Shown here: piece by piece, positions 25,370 to 38,200 of the stretch
How positions within the stretch are numbered: position 1 is the stretch's first letter
Layout: the number at the start of each line of letters is the position of its first letter
From: Holacanthus passer
Lineage: Eukaryota > Chordata > Actinopteri > Pomacanthidae
Reading direction: 5' to 3'
NCBI GenBank assembly: GCA_025331565.1
Contig: JAFREQ010000035.1
Span: 3,596,001-3,660,000, forward strand
DNA length: 64,000 bases
Position numbers and translations under genes: made by a program
The notes under the pieces: model-generated
The model's database searches: none
What the model saw: only the letters and a program-made list of their open reading frames with translations
What the model was told of the DNA's origin: nothing

Positions 25370-26490
25370 CAAGAAACTGCACTGAGGAAAATCAAAGTCA
25401 TGCACAAAATGTTGAAATTAGATCAGCGCTATTCAATTTCTCCTTCACTAGATTTAATATAGAGAGAATACATCCTCTCCAGACTGAATGCAATCTACTT
25501 TTATCCAGAGACGATGAACCTTCTGACTAACACAAAACATAAATTTTGCCAGTGAGAGTTGGCAAAATTCAAGCGTACTAAATTAAGGTAATGGCTGCCT
25601 CCGGATTACTAATCTATAGGAGATAAATAACACCTTTAAATCCTTTCAGATAAAGTTATATTCTTCAGAACACATCAAGGATTCATCGCTTATATGGAGT
25701 ATCTTTCTTTTTCTTTTTTTTTCTTTTTGGAGGACCTGAACGTTCCAAACATTAAACAGATTCCTGGAACGGTTTATATCAGCATATGCAGCACTTGACT
25801 GTATATCAGAGTTTTACAAGACTTCATTAATTAAATCTCGTGTATTCTACTTCATTTAATGTGGCAATTGATATTCTGGTGCTGCACCAACTATTTATCA
25901 TGCAACCATATGAAAAAGTCCTGATACTCTGAATTGTAGAGCTAAGTGAGCTGACTGGATGCTGATAACAAGATACTGGTTTATTCACTCGCACGGTGCT
26001 TCTTTGGTTTGTTTCTCTAAAACAGATGGGCTTCATGAAAACATAGTGTTATATGAACATCATGTATATTCACAGCACACTTTTTGTCCTTGTGAAGGTT
26101 TGGATTTGCTCCTAAACATATTCTTTTAATGGTTGTTTTCCCAGATTGGGTTATGAACTTTCCCTTCTCTTATTGCCATGGAGCTGCTTGTGATCATGTC
26201 CCCCCAGAAAGAAACTATAAACTCTGACTGTATGCTGATGATTTACTGTTATACATTTCAATCTCTTTCAAAGCTTTTTAACCTATTGACTAATGACAGT
26301 ATTTACAAGGTTAACCTGAGTGCGTCATTTCAAATCTGTTGCTTTGCAGAACACATCACTTCATCATCTTTAGCTTCCTTGAATAATTTCACACCATTTT
26401 ATATATCTATGTGTTACCTTTGCTCAAAATCTTTGACTTATGTATTGCTTAATTGTGAGAGGTTGGTGAAACTGTCCATCTACCTTGGTT
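25370..26490 (+). mobile_element. Degenerate L1-like LINE ORF2 remnant
   Basis: Shifting + frames give pieces in the order expected of L1-type ORF2: a KLDQRYSISPSLDLI segment (25420-25460) with a Leu-rich continuation, KSFQIKLYSSEHIKD (about 25640-25690), a region matching the end of the thumb-proximal linker (GGPERSKH or, in another frame, LEDLNVPNIKQ), and the reverse transcriptase catalytic motif LYADDLLLYIS with YADD at 26231-26242. KVNLSAS follows at about 26310. Stops and frameshifts are frequent, so it is inactive. The endonuclease part is absent or unrecognisable. Confidence 0.75.
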
Positions 26491-27898
26491 CTTGAATTAC
26501 TATTGTGAATCTTGTATGATTTGAATGGGGAAGTTTTATTATTTATTATCAGCACTAATATGAAATTATTTGTACAAAAAGATAATCCCTGTGAGAGAAT
26601 TATAATAGTGATCAAAGAGCCCCTCTTGCTTTCCAAATAAGAGACCAAATAAGAGACTATGAATAGTTGGTAGACAATAATTAAAATACTTTTATATTAC
26701 AAGCAGTGATGTAAATCAACAATTTATTTACAAATTGCACTGAAAGTGTGTGTGGGAATATTGAGTGTGTACACTTCAAGTTGATGCTTTCAATTCCTAA
26801 AATGCAGGCTTTGAAAGTCTAAATATTTGGGAGAAGGTGTGCAAATATGACATCATGAAAATTCTAGCACACCGTCACTTCACCCCATCCTCAATATGAA
26901 GCCTAAGTTAGTGGAATCAAATGGTGAGCCTCCATCGTCCTCTGTAGGTGATCTGTTCCGGGCTCATTTTGGGTATAGCTTGAGGGCTTTCCAGCCTGCT
27001 GAGAATGCATTGTCATCCATCATAGTTAAAGCTGAAGTTCATTAACATGTCAAGCTAACCTTGACCAGCCCTCCTCTCTTAAGAATCAGGATTCAGAATT
27101 CGCCTCCTACAGTCAGAAAAAAGTTCCAGTACTGTCAAGATGACAAGGAAAGATGCCTGAGGGGAAAAGAAGAGACAGGATAAGAATAGCAAGTAATGCC
27201 TTCCACCTCAGGGAAATAACGCAACTCCTCCCCATTGAAGGGAAGAAATGATCCTATTCACTGACTATCCTGACTAGATGGTTTTCATGTACACGTTGCT
27301 GCTACTAGTTTAACAAAGCATGTCATTCATGGCGTTTACATGGACCCTAAGATTTGAGTAATAATAGCCCAATCAAAATGAAAATGCCTCATGTGACCAC
27401 CTCAGTCAGAAGAGATTGGCCCGATCACAAGGAATCGGTTGAGAGGGGTGGTGTAAACTTTTTCATAATACATTCAATAGAAAAATGTTGGTGTTGAATA
27501 AGCATGTACTGCTCACGAAGAGTTACACATCAGAGTAAGTAACTCAACATTGGAATAAAATATCTCGTCATTATTTTCATTTAACAGACATTTAACAGAC
27601 AAGTGTAAGAGGCTGTAGTTCACAAACTGTCCAAAGGTTGAAAAGGTTCATGCTTTGAAAAGTTTTCAAGTGCATTACCACACAGTTGAAAAGTATTTCG
27701 ATACAGTTAAAACCACAGGATTGTTACAATTTATAGAGATGAATGAAAGCCAAAGTCTCAAGTCAAACATCACAGTATGCTCTGGAAAATTTGTCAGCAA
27801 AAATGTATTGGATTCACAATTTGTTGTTAAAGGTTTGAACTTTACATCTGACCAATTTTAATGCCCCTTCCTATTTTTTTCCTCCTCTCTCTCTTTAG

Positions 27899-29039
27899 GT
27901 CTGTGATGCAGTGGCTCAACAGGGTTCAGTCCTTCCTCTACTGCAATGAGAACGGCTTCTGGGGGACCTTCCTGGAGAGCCAAAGGACATGCGTGTGCCA
28001 CACAGGTGTCACCCTGTGCCAGCGACCCATCCCCTGCGTCATAGGCGGCAACAACAGCTGTGCCATGTGCAGCCTGGCCAACATCTCACAGTGTGGCTCC
28101 TGCAACAAGGGCTACAAGTTGTACCGCGGCCGCTGCGAGCCCCAGAACGTGGACTCAGAACGTAGCGAGCAGTTCATCAGCTTTGAAACTGATCTGGACT
28201 TTCAGGACCTGGAACTCAAATACCTGTTGCAGAAAATGGATTCGCGACTGTACATTCACACCACTTTCATCAGTAACGAGATCCGACTAGAGACCTTCTT
28301 TGACCCTCGATGGCGTAAGCGCATGTCCCTGACTCTCAAAAGTAACAAAAACCGGATGGACTACCTCCACATGATAATCGGTTTGTCGATGAAGATCTGC
28401 CAGATGCGAAACAGCAGCATTGACCCCATGTTCTTTGTTTATGTCAACCCATTCAGTGGTAGCCACTCAGAAGGCTGGAGCATGCCCTTTGGGGAACACG
28501 GTTACCCACGCTGGGAAAAAGTACGACTGCAGAACTCCCAGTGCTTCAACTGGACTCTCCTGCTGGGCAACCGGTGGAAGACCTTCTTCGAGACGGTGCA
28601 CATCTACCTGCGTAGCCGCGCTAAGATCCCGACCGGCCTACGCAATGACACGGGACAGGGCCCGGTGGACCTTGCAGATCCTAACAAGCGCCAGATCTAC
28701 ATAAAAATATCTGACATCCAAGTGTTCGGCTACAGCCTGCGCTTTAATGCCGACCTGCTCCGTAGCGCCGTGCAGCAGGTTAACCAGTCGTACACGCAAG
28801 GAACTCAGTTCTACTCATCCTCATCTATTATGCTCCTGTTACTGGACATTCGGGATCGGATTAACCGCCTCGCCCCTCCATCTGCACCTGGCAAACCACA
28901 GCTGGACCTCTTCTCTTGTATGCTAAAGCATAGGCTCAAGCTCAACAACAGCGAGATGATTCGTGTAAATCATGCTTTGGACATGTACAGCACAGAGATA
29001 CTAAAACAATCAGATCACCTGACTGCTAAACTCTGCTGA
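27899..29039 (+). CDS. brinp1: brinp1 terminal coding exon
   Basis: The exon supplies 379 residues plus TGA (29037-29039), about residues 383-761. It starts SVMQWLNRVQSFLYCNENGF, followed by a cysteine-rich EGF-like cluster (TCVCHTG, CQRPIPC, NNSCAMC, CGSCNKGYK, GRCEP). The conserved BRINP C-terminal region follows: FETDLDFQDLELKYLLQK, KRMSLTLKSNKNRMDYLHM, YVNPFSGSHSEGWSMPFG, NRWKTFFETVHIYLRSR, SYTQGTQFYSSSSIMLLLLD and LDLFSCMLKHRLKL. The C-terminus ends TAKLC, which I associate with BRINP1; the BRINP2/3 paralogues end KLCS. Seven N-glycosylation sequons (NNS, NIS, NSS, NWT, NDT, NQS, NNS) fit a secretory-pathway protein. The acceptor is ctctttag at 27891-27898. The upstream ATG at 27861 lies in the intron and is not a start. 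The GC content is much higher than in the flanks. Confidence 0.95.
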
Positions 29040-30410
29040 ACATAAGCAACATTAACATAGGGACAGCGAACAGAAACACCCAACAAATGAACTATGAGGG
29101 GATATTAATCTTGATTTTGTTTTCTCTTTTTCAGTTTTGGACCTTTTCTGCCTTTTGATGTAATATTAACTTTGTAAGCATACTTCTTAAAGACAAAAAG
29201 GAAAAAAGCAGTGATGAAAAGCATTTTAAGGCAGATAAAGAAGAATAATGGAACCACTATAAGGACTGTATCATATTTGTCCCAGCATGTCTGTCATTCC
29301 CTAAAAGAACTTAAAAGAGAGAGAGAGAAAAAAAAAATTTAATCTATGTACTGGTGAAAAAGAGGCCTTGATTTTACTCCGAGGGATCAAAAGGTTATAT
29401 CTGAAACTGCCATTCTTTACTGAGAAAAACATTTTTAAAAGGAATAACGACATAACACAAGGGCAGACCAGATATCCTTTTATTTCAGCTAATGTGCAAA
29501 ATATTTCAGACATAATGGACAGTTTAATATTAAAAATGTTTATACATTGTAAGGATTAAATAGCCCTAGTGAGTAAGTAGTCAACACATTACTTATAGAC
29601 TCTTTATTACATTTCAGACCCACGGCGAATCTGCATTGCTCTTTGTGAGTTATGAGGCACTGCTCTGTCATTGTTCTGACACATAAGGCACACAGCAGGG
29701 CAGTAATGGATAGTCATGTCAAATAACAAAAAGCCAGCTGTTTATATATACATATATATGTGGGTGAATGTGTGTGTATGTGCGCGTGCGCGTGTGCAAG
29801 TGTGCGTACACCTTTTTTTGGCTTGATGCTTATTGCTGTTCGTTAATTGAATGTGTCATTTTTGAGATTGACTCCAGTCTAAAGCTAAATCTTGCATTTG
29901 GAGCGCTTCTTCCCGTGTTTGAAATTCAAGCTGTGTTTTTTCACAAGGCAGTACCTCCTGGTGCGTGAGTGCAATATTGTGGTCTGAAGATTTAACAATC
30001 AATGCTATTTTGTACAGCTTTGCAAAATGTACATGTTGTGACTGCTGATTTGTGGAGCTTTTCAGCACCAAGAGCAAAGTGTAAACATTCATCATTCAGG
30101 CACATTTGCAAGACAACTTAAAGCCATACACTTCCCTGAGGTAGACATACAGTAAGACATAAAGTTCATCCCCGTTTCACAGAGTACTTACTTCATACCA
30201 TGAAAAAAAAAAAAAGTGTTCCATTTGTATGTTTTTATTTTATTCTCTCAGTTTTTAGATAAGAGCACAGCAAAAAGACAGATGACAAGAGAGACATATT
30301 ATGTTGGATAAGAATCGTGTTGTAAAGCCATTGAATTTCTCTGTTGTGCCACAGGAAGAAAAAAAAAAAGGTTATATTAAAGCTTAAAATAAATTTTGGG
30401 CAGTGTTTAA
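29040..30410 (+). other. brinp1: brinp1 3' untranslated region (end inferred)
   Basis: The AT-rich sequence after the stop has no continuing frame. It carries A-runs, a GT/GC-rich patch at 29768-29812 and a TATATA patch near 29745. The end is placed by the AATAAA at 30388. Earlier ATTAAA variants at 29529-29534 and 29555-29560 could give a shorter form. A longer UTR cannot be excluded. Confidence 0.55.
30388..30393 (+). promoter_or_regulatory. brinp1: Candidate brinp1 polyadenylation signal AATAAA
   Basis: This is the first canonical hexamer I find downstream of the stop, about 1.35 kb after it. A GT-rich stretch (30400-30425) follows, as expected for a downstream element. The cleavage position is inferred. 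Confidence 0.5.
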
Positions 30411-31837
30411 TCTGTAAGCTTTGTATGACCACATGTAAAGTTTTTCTTTCCAGATATGAAATTTAATTTTGCATGTTGCTGGAAACATCAACAGAGCTGC
30501 AACGTTGTTTAACACTCAACTGTCAAACTGAAATACGAAACACTACCTATGTATTGTCACATTTTATTTGGGTAATCTGATGCTGATTGCTCACGGCTTT
30601 GTGTAGGTCCAGTCGATTACATGCATGTTTGTTAACAACAGAGGCAAGGTCACTCATGTCATCAGTTCTGGCTGTAGATGATGATGAAATAAGAAAAGAG
30701 GAGACTTCATATTTGCTGCCAGCTCAGTTGCAAGCTTTTAGAATAACATCTAAAAAAGTCTTTCTTTTCCACTGTTTTTAATTCTTTTGTCATTTTTTTC
30801 TGTCTGTTCTCTTGGTGTAGTTTGTTTTTTTGTTTAATTTTGTCAGTGTTGTTTTCATAGTTATGAGACTCGTCTTGTGGGATCAGCTGTAAGCAGAGGT
30901 GCATAATACATGTAGGAAGAACCATGGTGGGCTGTGAGTTAAACTGAAACTGAAAAAAAGGTTTACCTATTAAAAACAGTGGTCAAAATCAGGAGCGATG
31001 ATTTAAGCCAAAAGCAGAACAAAACCGGTTTCTGATCTGATGTAGATTTGTCAGCTGCAGATTTTTGTTTGTCCACATTCAACACTTAAATATTTCTCTC
31101 TCGATGTGTCATGATCTGTCTGGCTTTGTGTGACGATGATTATCCTTTATGTATTATTTTACCGCTGTCAGTCTTTTTTTTGGTGAAGCACTTTTAATGC
31201 TTGAGAGGTGTTTTATATGTAACAGCTTAGCCGCTCACTTAAGTAACTATGATGTGTCACTACGAGTCGAATCAATTTCAGGTGATTTGGTCGTCTACAA
31301 AATGGGTTATCAATTTATTTCCAATATGTGGGTTAGCGCACATGTGGTGGCCAGTTCAGGTTCTCAGGCTCAGCTCTATGTTGTCCACTGAATCTCACAG
31401 TGCAATCATCATTAGTCTACATGTTTGTCTGGTTAAGAGCATCCATGAAAGTGTTTTTGGGCTTTGGTTCCCATTTTGCATAGGAGATTGTATCTGGACT
31501 GGTGGATATCGGTAAACATGCATCATGACCAGTGCATCTGCCTGGGAGTCAATATTGTCAGTATTGTGCTAGTTAACGAGTCTGTTATGACTTTTGAGCT
31601 TACTAGCATGTTAATGTCAACACGGTAGACTTATTGCAGTAGTGCATATACATTACCACCCACAGCATTGACATTTGCATGATAACAGTATCTCCTGACA
31701 GATTTAATTTTAGGAGACGTAGAGCTGATTTTGACACAACAAGCCTGAGGTGGCCACCAGCCTGTAATCAGCAGAGATGCAGTAGATAGAGGACTTGATT
31801 GTTCAGCATCAACATTGGACCATCCAAATAATTTCTT

Positions 31838-31885
31838 TTATTATTATTATTATTATTGTTATTATTATTATTATTATTATTATTA
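31838..31885. repeat. (ATT)n microsatellite
   Basis: An array of about 16 TTA units carries one G interruption. It lies in the brinp1 3' flank. Confidence 0.95.
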
Positions 31886-34672
31886 AGTGCCTGTTATCTA
31901 TCCCTTTAACACATTTAGAGCTGGAGAAAAACCTTTAGATGTTACACAGAAGAGTGACACTGAATTAGCTTCAGAATTTAAGACCATTAATGTCGATCAA
32001 ATATACACTTTTCATCTCCTCCTCCTGAGAACTACGCCTTCGTGGAGGTTTGTGCATGTGGGGAAAATCAACCACCAGACAGAGACAAAGGATGACTTGA
32101 AGTAAAGGTGGATAATGTTTTTTTTTTGTCCCCTGTTGTACAGTATATCTGTAAATATTAACTCTGTTACAGTAACAACGCTCTGCTACAGTGACAATAT
32201 TATAAAAAAAATATACCAGTATTGAAAGGGAATACAAAGACTACTTCATGAAAGCCCTCCATTTGAGTACATTGGCACAAAGTACAGGGCGCCCATGTCT
32301 TATGTATCTAATTAGATTCATGACAATTTATGACTGTTTTTATATTGTCAAAACATACTGTACATTACAATTTAGTTTTGAGCCACTGCAAGGTCCATAA
32401 AACAAGCACATTTACTCGTACGGCATTATGCTACCACAGTGTTGCTTACATGTATCCATGGATATGTCTGAAGATTTTTACACCTAATACCTTGCCTATG
32501 TACTTTTTTGCTGTTCTGTTGATATCATTATATCAGCTTATTTCAAATGAATGTTTCATATAATAATCTATTTCTCATTAAAATGCTATATTTAATAAGA
32601 AGAGCAAGGCTTGTTTGTACCCTTTCCCTTTATAGCATCTATTATCAGTATTTTTTGCACACATTGACAATGCAGCACAAACTCCATGCAGAGTATTTAC
32701 CAAATCCTGAGAGCCAGTTAATTTTAGTGCATGGTCAAAGCATTGCCAAAATGCTTTCTCTTAACTAGAGCCTCTGGTTCTATAGAAGATTCTCAGCATG
32801 AGCATTATTCTGTCTCTGAAGTTTGCTGATAACAAAGATTTCTTCCTTGGCCAACCAGCTCTTTGTGTGGCTTCACATTTTATTGTTTGCTGAGTGCAGC
32901 AAAAGAAATGATGCCTGCGCTCAAGGATTCACATTCAGCAAGGCGGCGGCATTCATCACCACCACTATTTATTTCCCCTATCATACAGACCTGATAGTTC
33001 TGTCCATCTGTTCATCCACTTAATCATGCCCTGCTTTTGTCTTTTCAGCACTCTGATGGCTAAAAGGCGTGCAGGTACAAGCATCAGAGCAGAACTGTTC
33101 TCAGTCTTTAACGTGACCGCAATAAAAAATGGACACTTGATAACATGTGAGGGATGTGTAGTTACCTGCAACCACAACTTGAAAGGGTTGCAGAAGATTT
33201 CCAGGTGGGGGGGATATGATTTTGGTATCAACTTGACATGTACTGCAAAAACAAGGATCCAATGTTTGAATGCATTTCAAGTGTTTTGCAGATCATTAAA
33301 AACATCTCACTTCTCTTCATGATTCGCAGAGGAGGAAAGAGACAAGACCTCCTAGAGAAGGCTTCAGTGAGGAGGCGAAAGACTATCTATTGATTTGAAA
33401 TCTGTCGAGATAGTGTTTCTCTTGAAACTGTAGCAGCGCAACACTGAACTGTCAATACTGGGTGGATCAGTTGATAGCACAGGTTGTCTGTGCAATACGC
33501 TCTAGTTTGGTAAAAGCTGCAGTGCCCCCTATTGCATGCATTCAAAATGATTAGTAAAAACAATTAATACAAATTATAACTATATTATTAGTGAAATTCA
33601 ACCCAATCGCTTCAATCTGTGTACAAAAGCCAAGACTTTACACTTTAAAATGCTGCACAGTACTTACCCCAAAGTCCAATTTTGCGTGTAGGTGATTCAA
33701 TTCTTCATGTTAAGTTCAGGTGAGCTATAGTCAAGAGTTATGGTTCTTAAACCATCGCAGGTTTTAGTTAGGTTTAAGTAGTAAGTTTTGGGAAAGATCA
33801 TGGTTTGGGTTAAAATAATTTGTTAATAATTATGGAGATGTGCACCTCTGCAAGCTATAGTTACCCAGCAAACATTTTGTCTGCAATCCTTCATTTTGTT
33901 TTTACAGAAATATCATTTGGTCTCAATCCACATGCAGAGAAAAAAAAAACCTGGACATGATCCCTCACTGGCTTCCCACCTGTCATCTCTGCCAGTTGTG
34001 TTGGTTAAAAGGCCTGGTCAAGCCAAAGGAGCCTCTGCCAGGAACTGAACCTGCAGGTTTCTGTCGTGGTGTGCCACCTGGACACTCCTCTGCCATGTTT
34101 CATCGCTACAAACCCATGTTTGTCTGTGAGCTTGAATGGTTTAAGCTCAAACATTCATTCATGAATATGCACTTATATATGCACTAAGTTGGTATATATG
34201 ATTATAGCTTGTCACAATATATGTCAAGTTATTAAATATTGCCACCAGGATATAATGTCATACAAAATGCAAAACGTAATCCTCCAAAAACTTGTTAGAG
34301 TCAGTCATTATTAACATTTGTACTATGTTATTGCATTACAGAATGTGAACATGCTACAGAGATTAACTTTGTTTTTTTTTACAGATAAGAGCAAAAATTT
34401 AAACAGCAGCGAGCAAAAGTGGAATGAACATAATGTTATATTATTAAAATGGGAAATGTTTTATTTGATGGACATAAATGATTGCTTCATTCCCCCAAGC
34501 ACCTTTCTTTTCAAAGGAAATGGTTCTGTTGTCCCCAAGCTGCGATTTGAACTGAAAGGATAGGATTTACAAAAAGAAAGCGAAGGAAAGCTTTTAAGAT
34601 AATTTGATTTAAATGAAATAGAAGGGAAGCAGCTGTTCAAATAATTACCTCACATACTGATATTTCCTTGAC

Positions 34673-34718
34673 TGTGTGTGTGTGTGTGTGTGCGTGCGTG
34701 TGTGTCTATATATATATA
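34673..34718. repeat. Compound (TG)n-(TA)n microsatellite
   Basis: TG units with CG interruptions run into a TATATATATA block. Confidence 0.95.
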
Positions 34719-35059
34719 CCATACCCCAAGAGCTTTGCAGTCCAGACACTCAGCAACCAAGATTCTAAGCTATTGGGGAAAAAAGGAAGAAAAAGAAAAG
34801 TCAAGATCCAGTCAATTCTGAGACTAAGCTGCATGGCAGTGGTTGTCTGTTTTGCTCTTGTCCTCCACGAATCAATGGAAATGGAACAATACATATTGTG
34901 TTCCCCTCCTCTTTCCTTCATCTCCAACTAAGCTAATTGAATAGCTGAGGAGCTATTGTACTACAAGCATCTCATGTGAGACACAAAAGGCTTCAGTAAA
35001 TCTCGCCCCTCTCATGTTGGAGCACAGTGGCGCCCTTTATGTCGCACTTGCACATAGCA

Positions 35060-35270
35060 TTTAGGGAGTTTGTGAGCTTGGTCTTACAGTAATTGGACAA
35101 ATGTTAAAGCACGCAAATGTTGATCATCCAGTGTCACGCCCAGCTTCCCTGCAGTTTGAGCTGGGGGCACTACAGAGGAAAGGACCCCACAGCTCGCTCC
35201 TGTCGAGGTTGAGCTTCAGGTAGTGTGTGGATGTCGGCGAGACACGCAGAGATTTGCGCTGCCACCTGGG
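35060..35270 (-). mobile_element. LINE reverse transcriptase remnant, minus strand
   Basis: Read on the minus strand in two frames, the segment gives QISACLADIHT, then LKLNLDRSEL, and further on KLGVTLDDQHLR. These match the region of L2/Rex-like LINE reverse transcriptases that lies just after the catalytic YxDD: a helical segment, then LKLN-DKTEL, then the NLGVTLDDQL motif. Frame changes show it is a dead fragment. It is opposite in orientation to the LINE remnant near 20 kb. Confidence 0.65.
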
Positions 35271-38200
35271 TTTCAGACGGGAGAAAAGACAGGATTAGTT
35301 TATTAATTATTTAATGATTTTTGCTACATGAGTGAAAATGTTCTAATAAAAGTTTGAGTTGCACTTTTACTTCCTCTCTGCAAAGAATGAGAACTGTGTA
35401 ATCCTTTCAATCCCCTAACAACAAAGTTCAGGAACAATCACAACTTGTGTATTGCTCATATTGTTTTTATTTTATTAAATACTATAAAATGCTACAATGT
35501 AATATGTCACATTGTTAGAAAAGAATTTGCATGGGTGGCACCGGGCCCGACCAAAGCATCTGTAAAATTGAAAACACAAAGAGCTTTGATTCTGATGAAG
35601 ATACTGATAAAGGATTTCAGCAGACCTACAACCTGGTAACCCTTACACTTAATTACCACTGACTTTAATACTCATATAAATATTGTGTCTGACCCCCTAT
35701 AGGTGAGATTTCTTGTCACATGATTTGCTTTGTTCATGAAAAGGACCATAGTTCATCTGCCTTTCTTCGAGTGCACTGTTTCTCATGTAACACCTTCGCC
35801 TCACCATCTGATCCCTGTGACGTTAATTCTAATTTGAAGTGCTGTAACATCACACCTGGTTGACTCCAACAGCACCAACATGAAGTCGAAAGTTTTATAC
35901 ACCAACCTAAAGCTCCCTAAAGCTAATTTCCTCTGCAATATTACAGTCTCAATAAACTGACTCATGATAATTGCTTCACTATTGAGAGCTACAAATATAA
36001 GCTCCCCCGCTGAATCTCAGAGCCCATCAATGCTAATAAAGGTAATCATTACTTTCTTTTTACACAGGATAGCTTCTTTAAAAACCTTCTCAGTGTCCAC
36101 CTCCCATCGTCGTATCCCTGTTAACCCGCAAATGATTTCTTAACATCCCGTAATGACACATTTGATCGCAAATCGCAAATAATTGACCTAATCAGACATG
36201 AAATTATCAATTTGCCCTAATGAGGTCTCTGATCTCTAAGAATGCATACCTACTGCTTCAGTGCCTGCCAGCATTATCTCTCAGTGAGAGACGGGCTCAG
36301 TGAACACGCTCTCCATTAGTACATGCTGCTAAACCAACATCCTACCTGTTCAACTTGCCCCCCTGCCAAATTCAATTAAGAGCTCTTTCGTGTTAGGATC
36401 TCATTCGCAGGTGGCGAGTGAATCAGAGCATTAACAAAACTTTACGTTGCTAAATCATATGTTAGAAGCATATTTCAAATCACGCTGATAATGGGACTCG
36501 TGTGCACGTGTCAATTGACTGCATTAGTGTTTAGTGTGCAGCTCTTAAAACACATAGTACAGGAAGATGTAGATGTACAACTAAATAGACAACGAAGCTA
36601 ATGAAAAGATAATAATTGCAAGTATGTGTTTGACAATTTCATTAGTCCTGTTATGTCTACTCATGTCATTTGGTCAAAACTTGCCAACACAAATCATTCC
36701 TATGTTGTTTAAATGAATAATTCTTAGCTAGTGTTGTTCAAACTTACTCCTGATATTCAGGGTGATATAAAATATACTCCAATGTTCAAAGTGAGTGACC
36801 CACCAGCTTCACTTGTGCATGACGTGACGTTGTTTCCAGTGAACTCCATTGTCTCGTCTTTTCAAATAGCTCAGGAATAATCTGTTATAATGCTTGAACA
36901 AAAATAGATTAAAATTAAGGACACCAGATTGTGCGCTCACATCCAGTACCCTCCCAAACCTAACAATAAAAGCCATCGGGCCTACAGTTGTAAATATAAT
37001 ATATAAATATATCTGAATATACATTGCTTACTCTTGTGAACAAATAATGTATTATATTCTATGACAAATATCACTCACCTTTACAAATTAAGAAAAAGCT
37101 AAACACACATTTAAAATAACTTTCTTTTGACAACACCACAGATTTTTTTTTTTTTCCCAAACAAGTTAAATTTCCCTCTGTGATTTTACTACATCAAAAC
37201 ACATAATGACGCTCATGTCAGTGTCTCGAATGCATGTTTTTGGGATGCGGCGTGTGAAACTTCACAGCCAACACCTGACAGAGTGCAGCACAGGAAGACT
37301 GGAGGAAACAGATGCCTTCTATCACACACGTTGCATTCATTAGGAGTTTGGCAAAAAAATCAACGCTCTCTGTGGCTCATTTCAACCGAACGAGGTGGCG
37401 ACAACGTATGTCACAAGATTTAGGGAAAAAAAAAAACCTGATACCATGATATTTACATGGGAAGGGCAAAATCACATTTTTGATTTTTTTAAACACTCTT
37501 CATTTTTGAAAGTCCACAAAGTGCAGAGCGTCCAGTCGACAGGAAGGCAGACTAAGAAGTGGGACAATGAAAACACATCCCCTTATATAACAGATACGTG
37601 GGGGGGACGATCCAACCTCACTTAAATAAATGTCAACTAAATAAAGCCCATTAACAAGGAACATGTGAACTTATTGTTAAGTTTGAGCTTTCCTCCGGGC
37701 AGAAAAACAGCTGACAGGAATAAACACACTTGTTAGTGTACACTCTCGCCTTGCAAGGAATTAGACACAACCTGGCAGGTAGCTCTCCTGATAATTGAAG
37801 ACACTACACCGTAAACACCTCAAGGCTGTTGTTATTCTCGAATCTTGTTAACAGCTGTGGATGACAGAGATGTGTGAGCACCTATGTTAAGGGCATTCTG
37901 CAGAGCGAATTTTGTGACAAGCCACATACACAGGGAAAAAAAAAAAGCGCATAAAGTATTTTAGGTGCAAGATGTTGTCATATGCCTCACAGCTAGAAGA
38001 AAATGACTTGAAACACCTTAATGCAGTTTTGTGCTCGGTGAAAACTAGTTCTGGTGCTGTCTTGATATTATGATGTTTCGGCTCTGGTGTTATTTATGAC
38101 GGCCCTCAGGTGCAGAGCAAAATCCGAAATTTGCAAAGAAAACATGAAATAATGAGTCAAAGCAACCTTTAAAAGCACAAAACAGCAACGTGATGCCATA

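Larger units (their letters stand above)
18831..27898 (+). other. brinp1: 9.1-kb brinp1 intron carrying several mobile-element remnants
   Basis: This last intron runs from gtgggt to a long pyrimidine tract ending ctctttag. It is the most repeat-laden intron in the window: an L2/Rex-like LINE remnant, two teleost interspersed repeats, a TTTTG array, a Tc1-like terminus, an LTR-like repeat and a degenerate L1-like LINE lie in it, each listed separately. About 27330-27480 resembles another common teleost repeat (GGCGTTTACATGGACCC start), but too weakly to call firmly. The remaining stretches show nothing I can name. Confidence 0.85.

Noticed and set aside
27861..27898. ATG at 27861 in frame with the terminal brinp1 exon, as a possible start of a 392-residue protein
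   Set aside because: It lies in the polypyrimidine tract and intron before a good acceptor (ctctttag). The family continues from the exon at 18608, so the codon is intronic.
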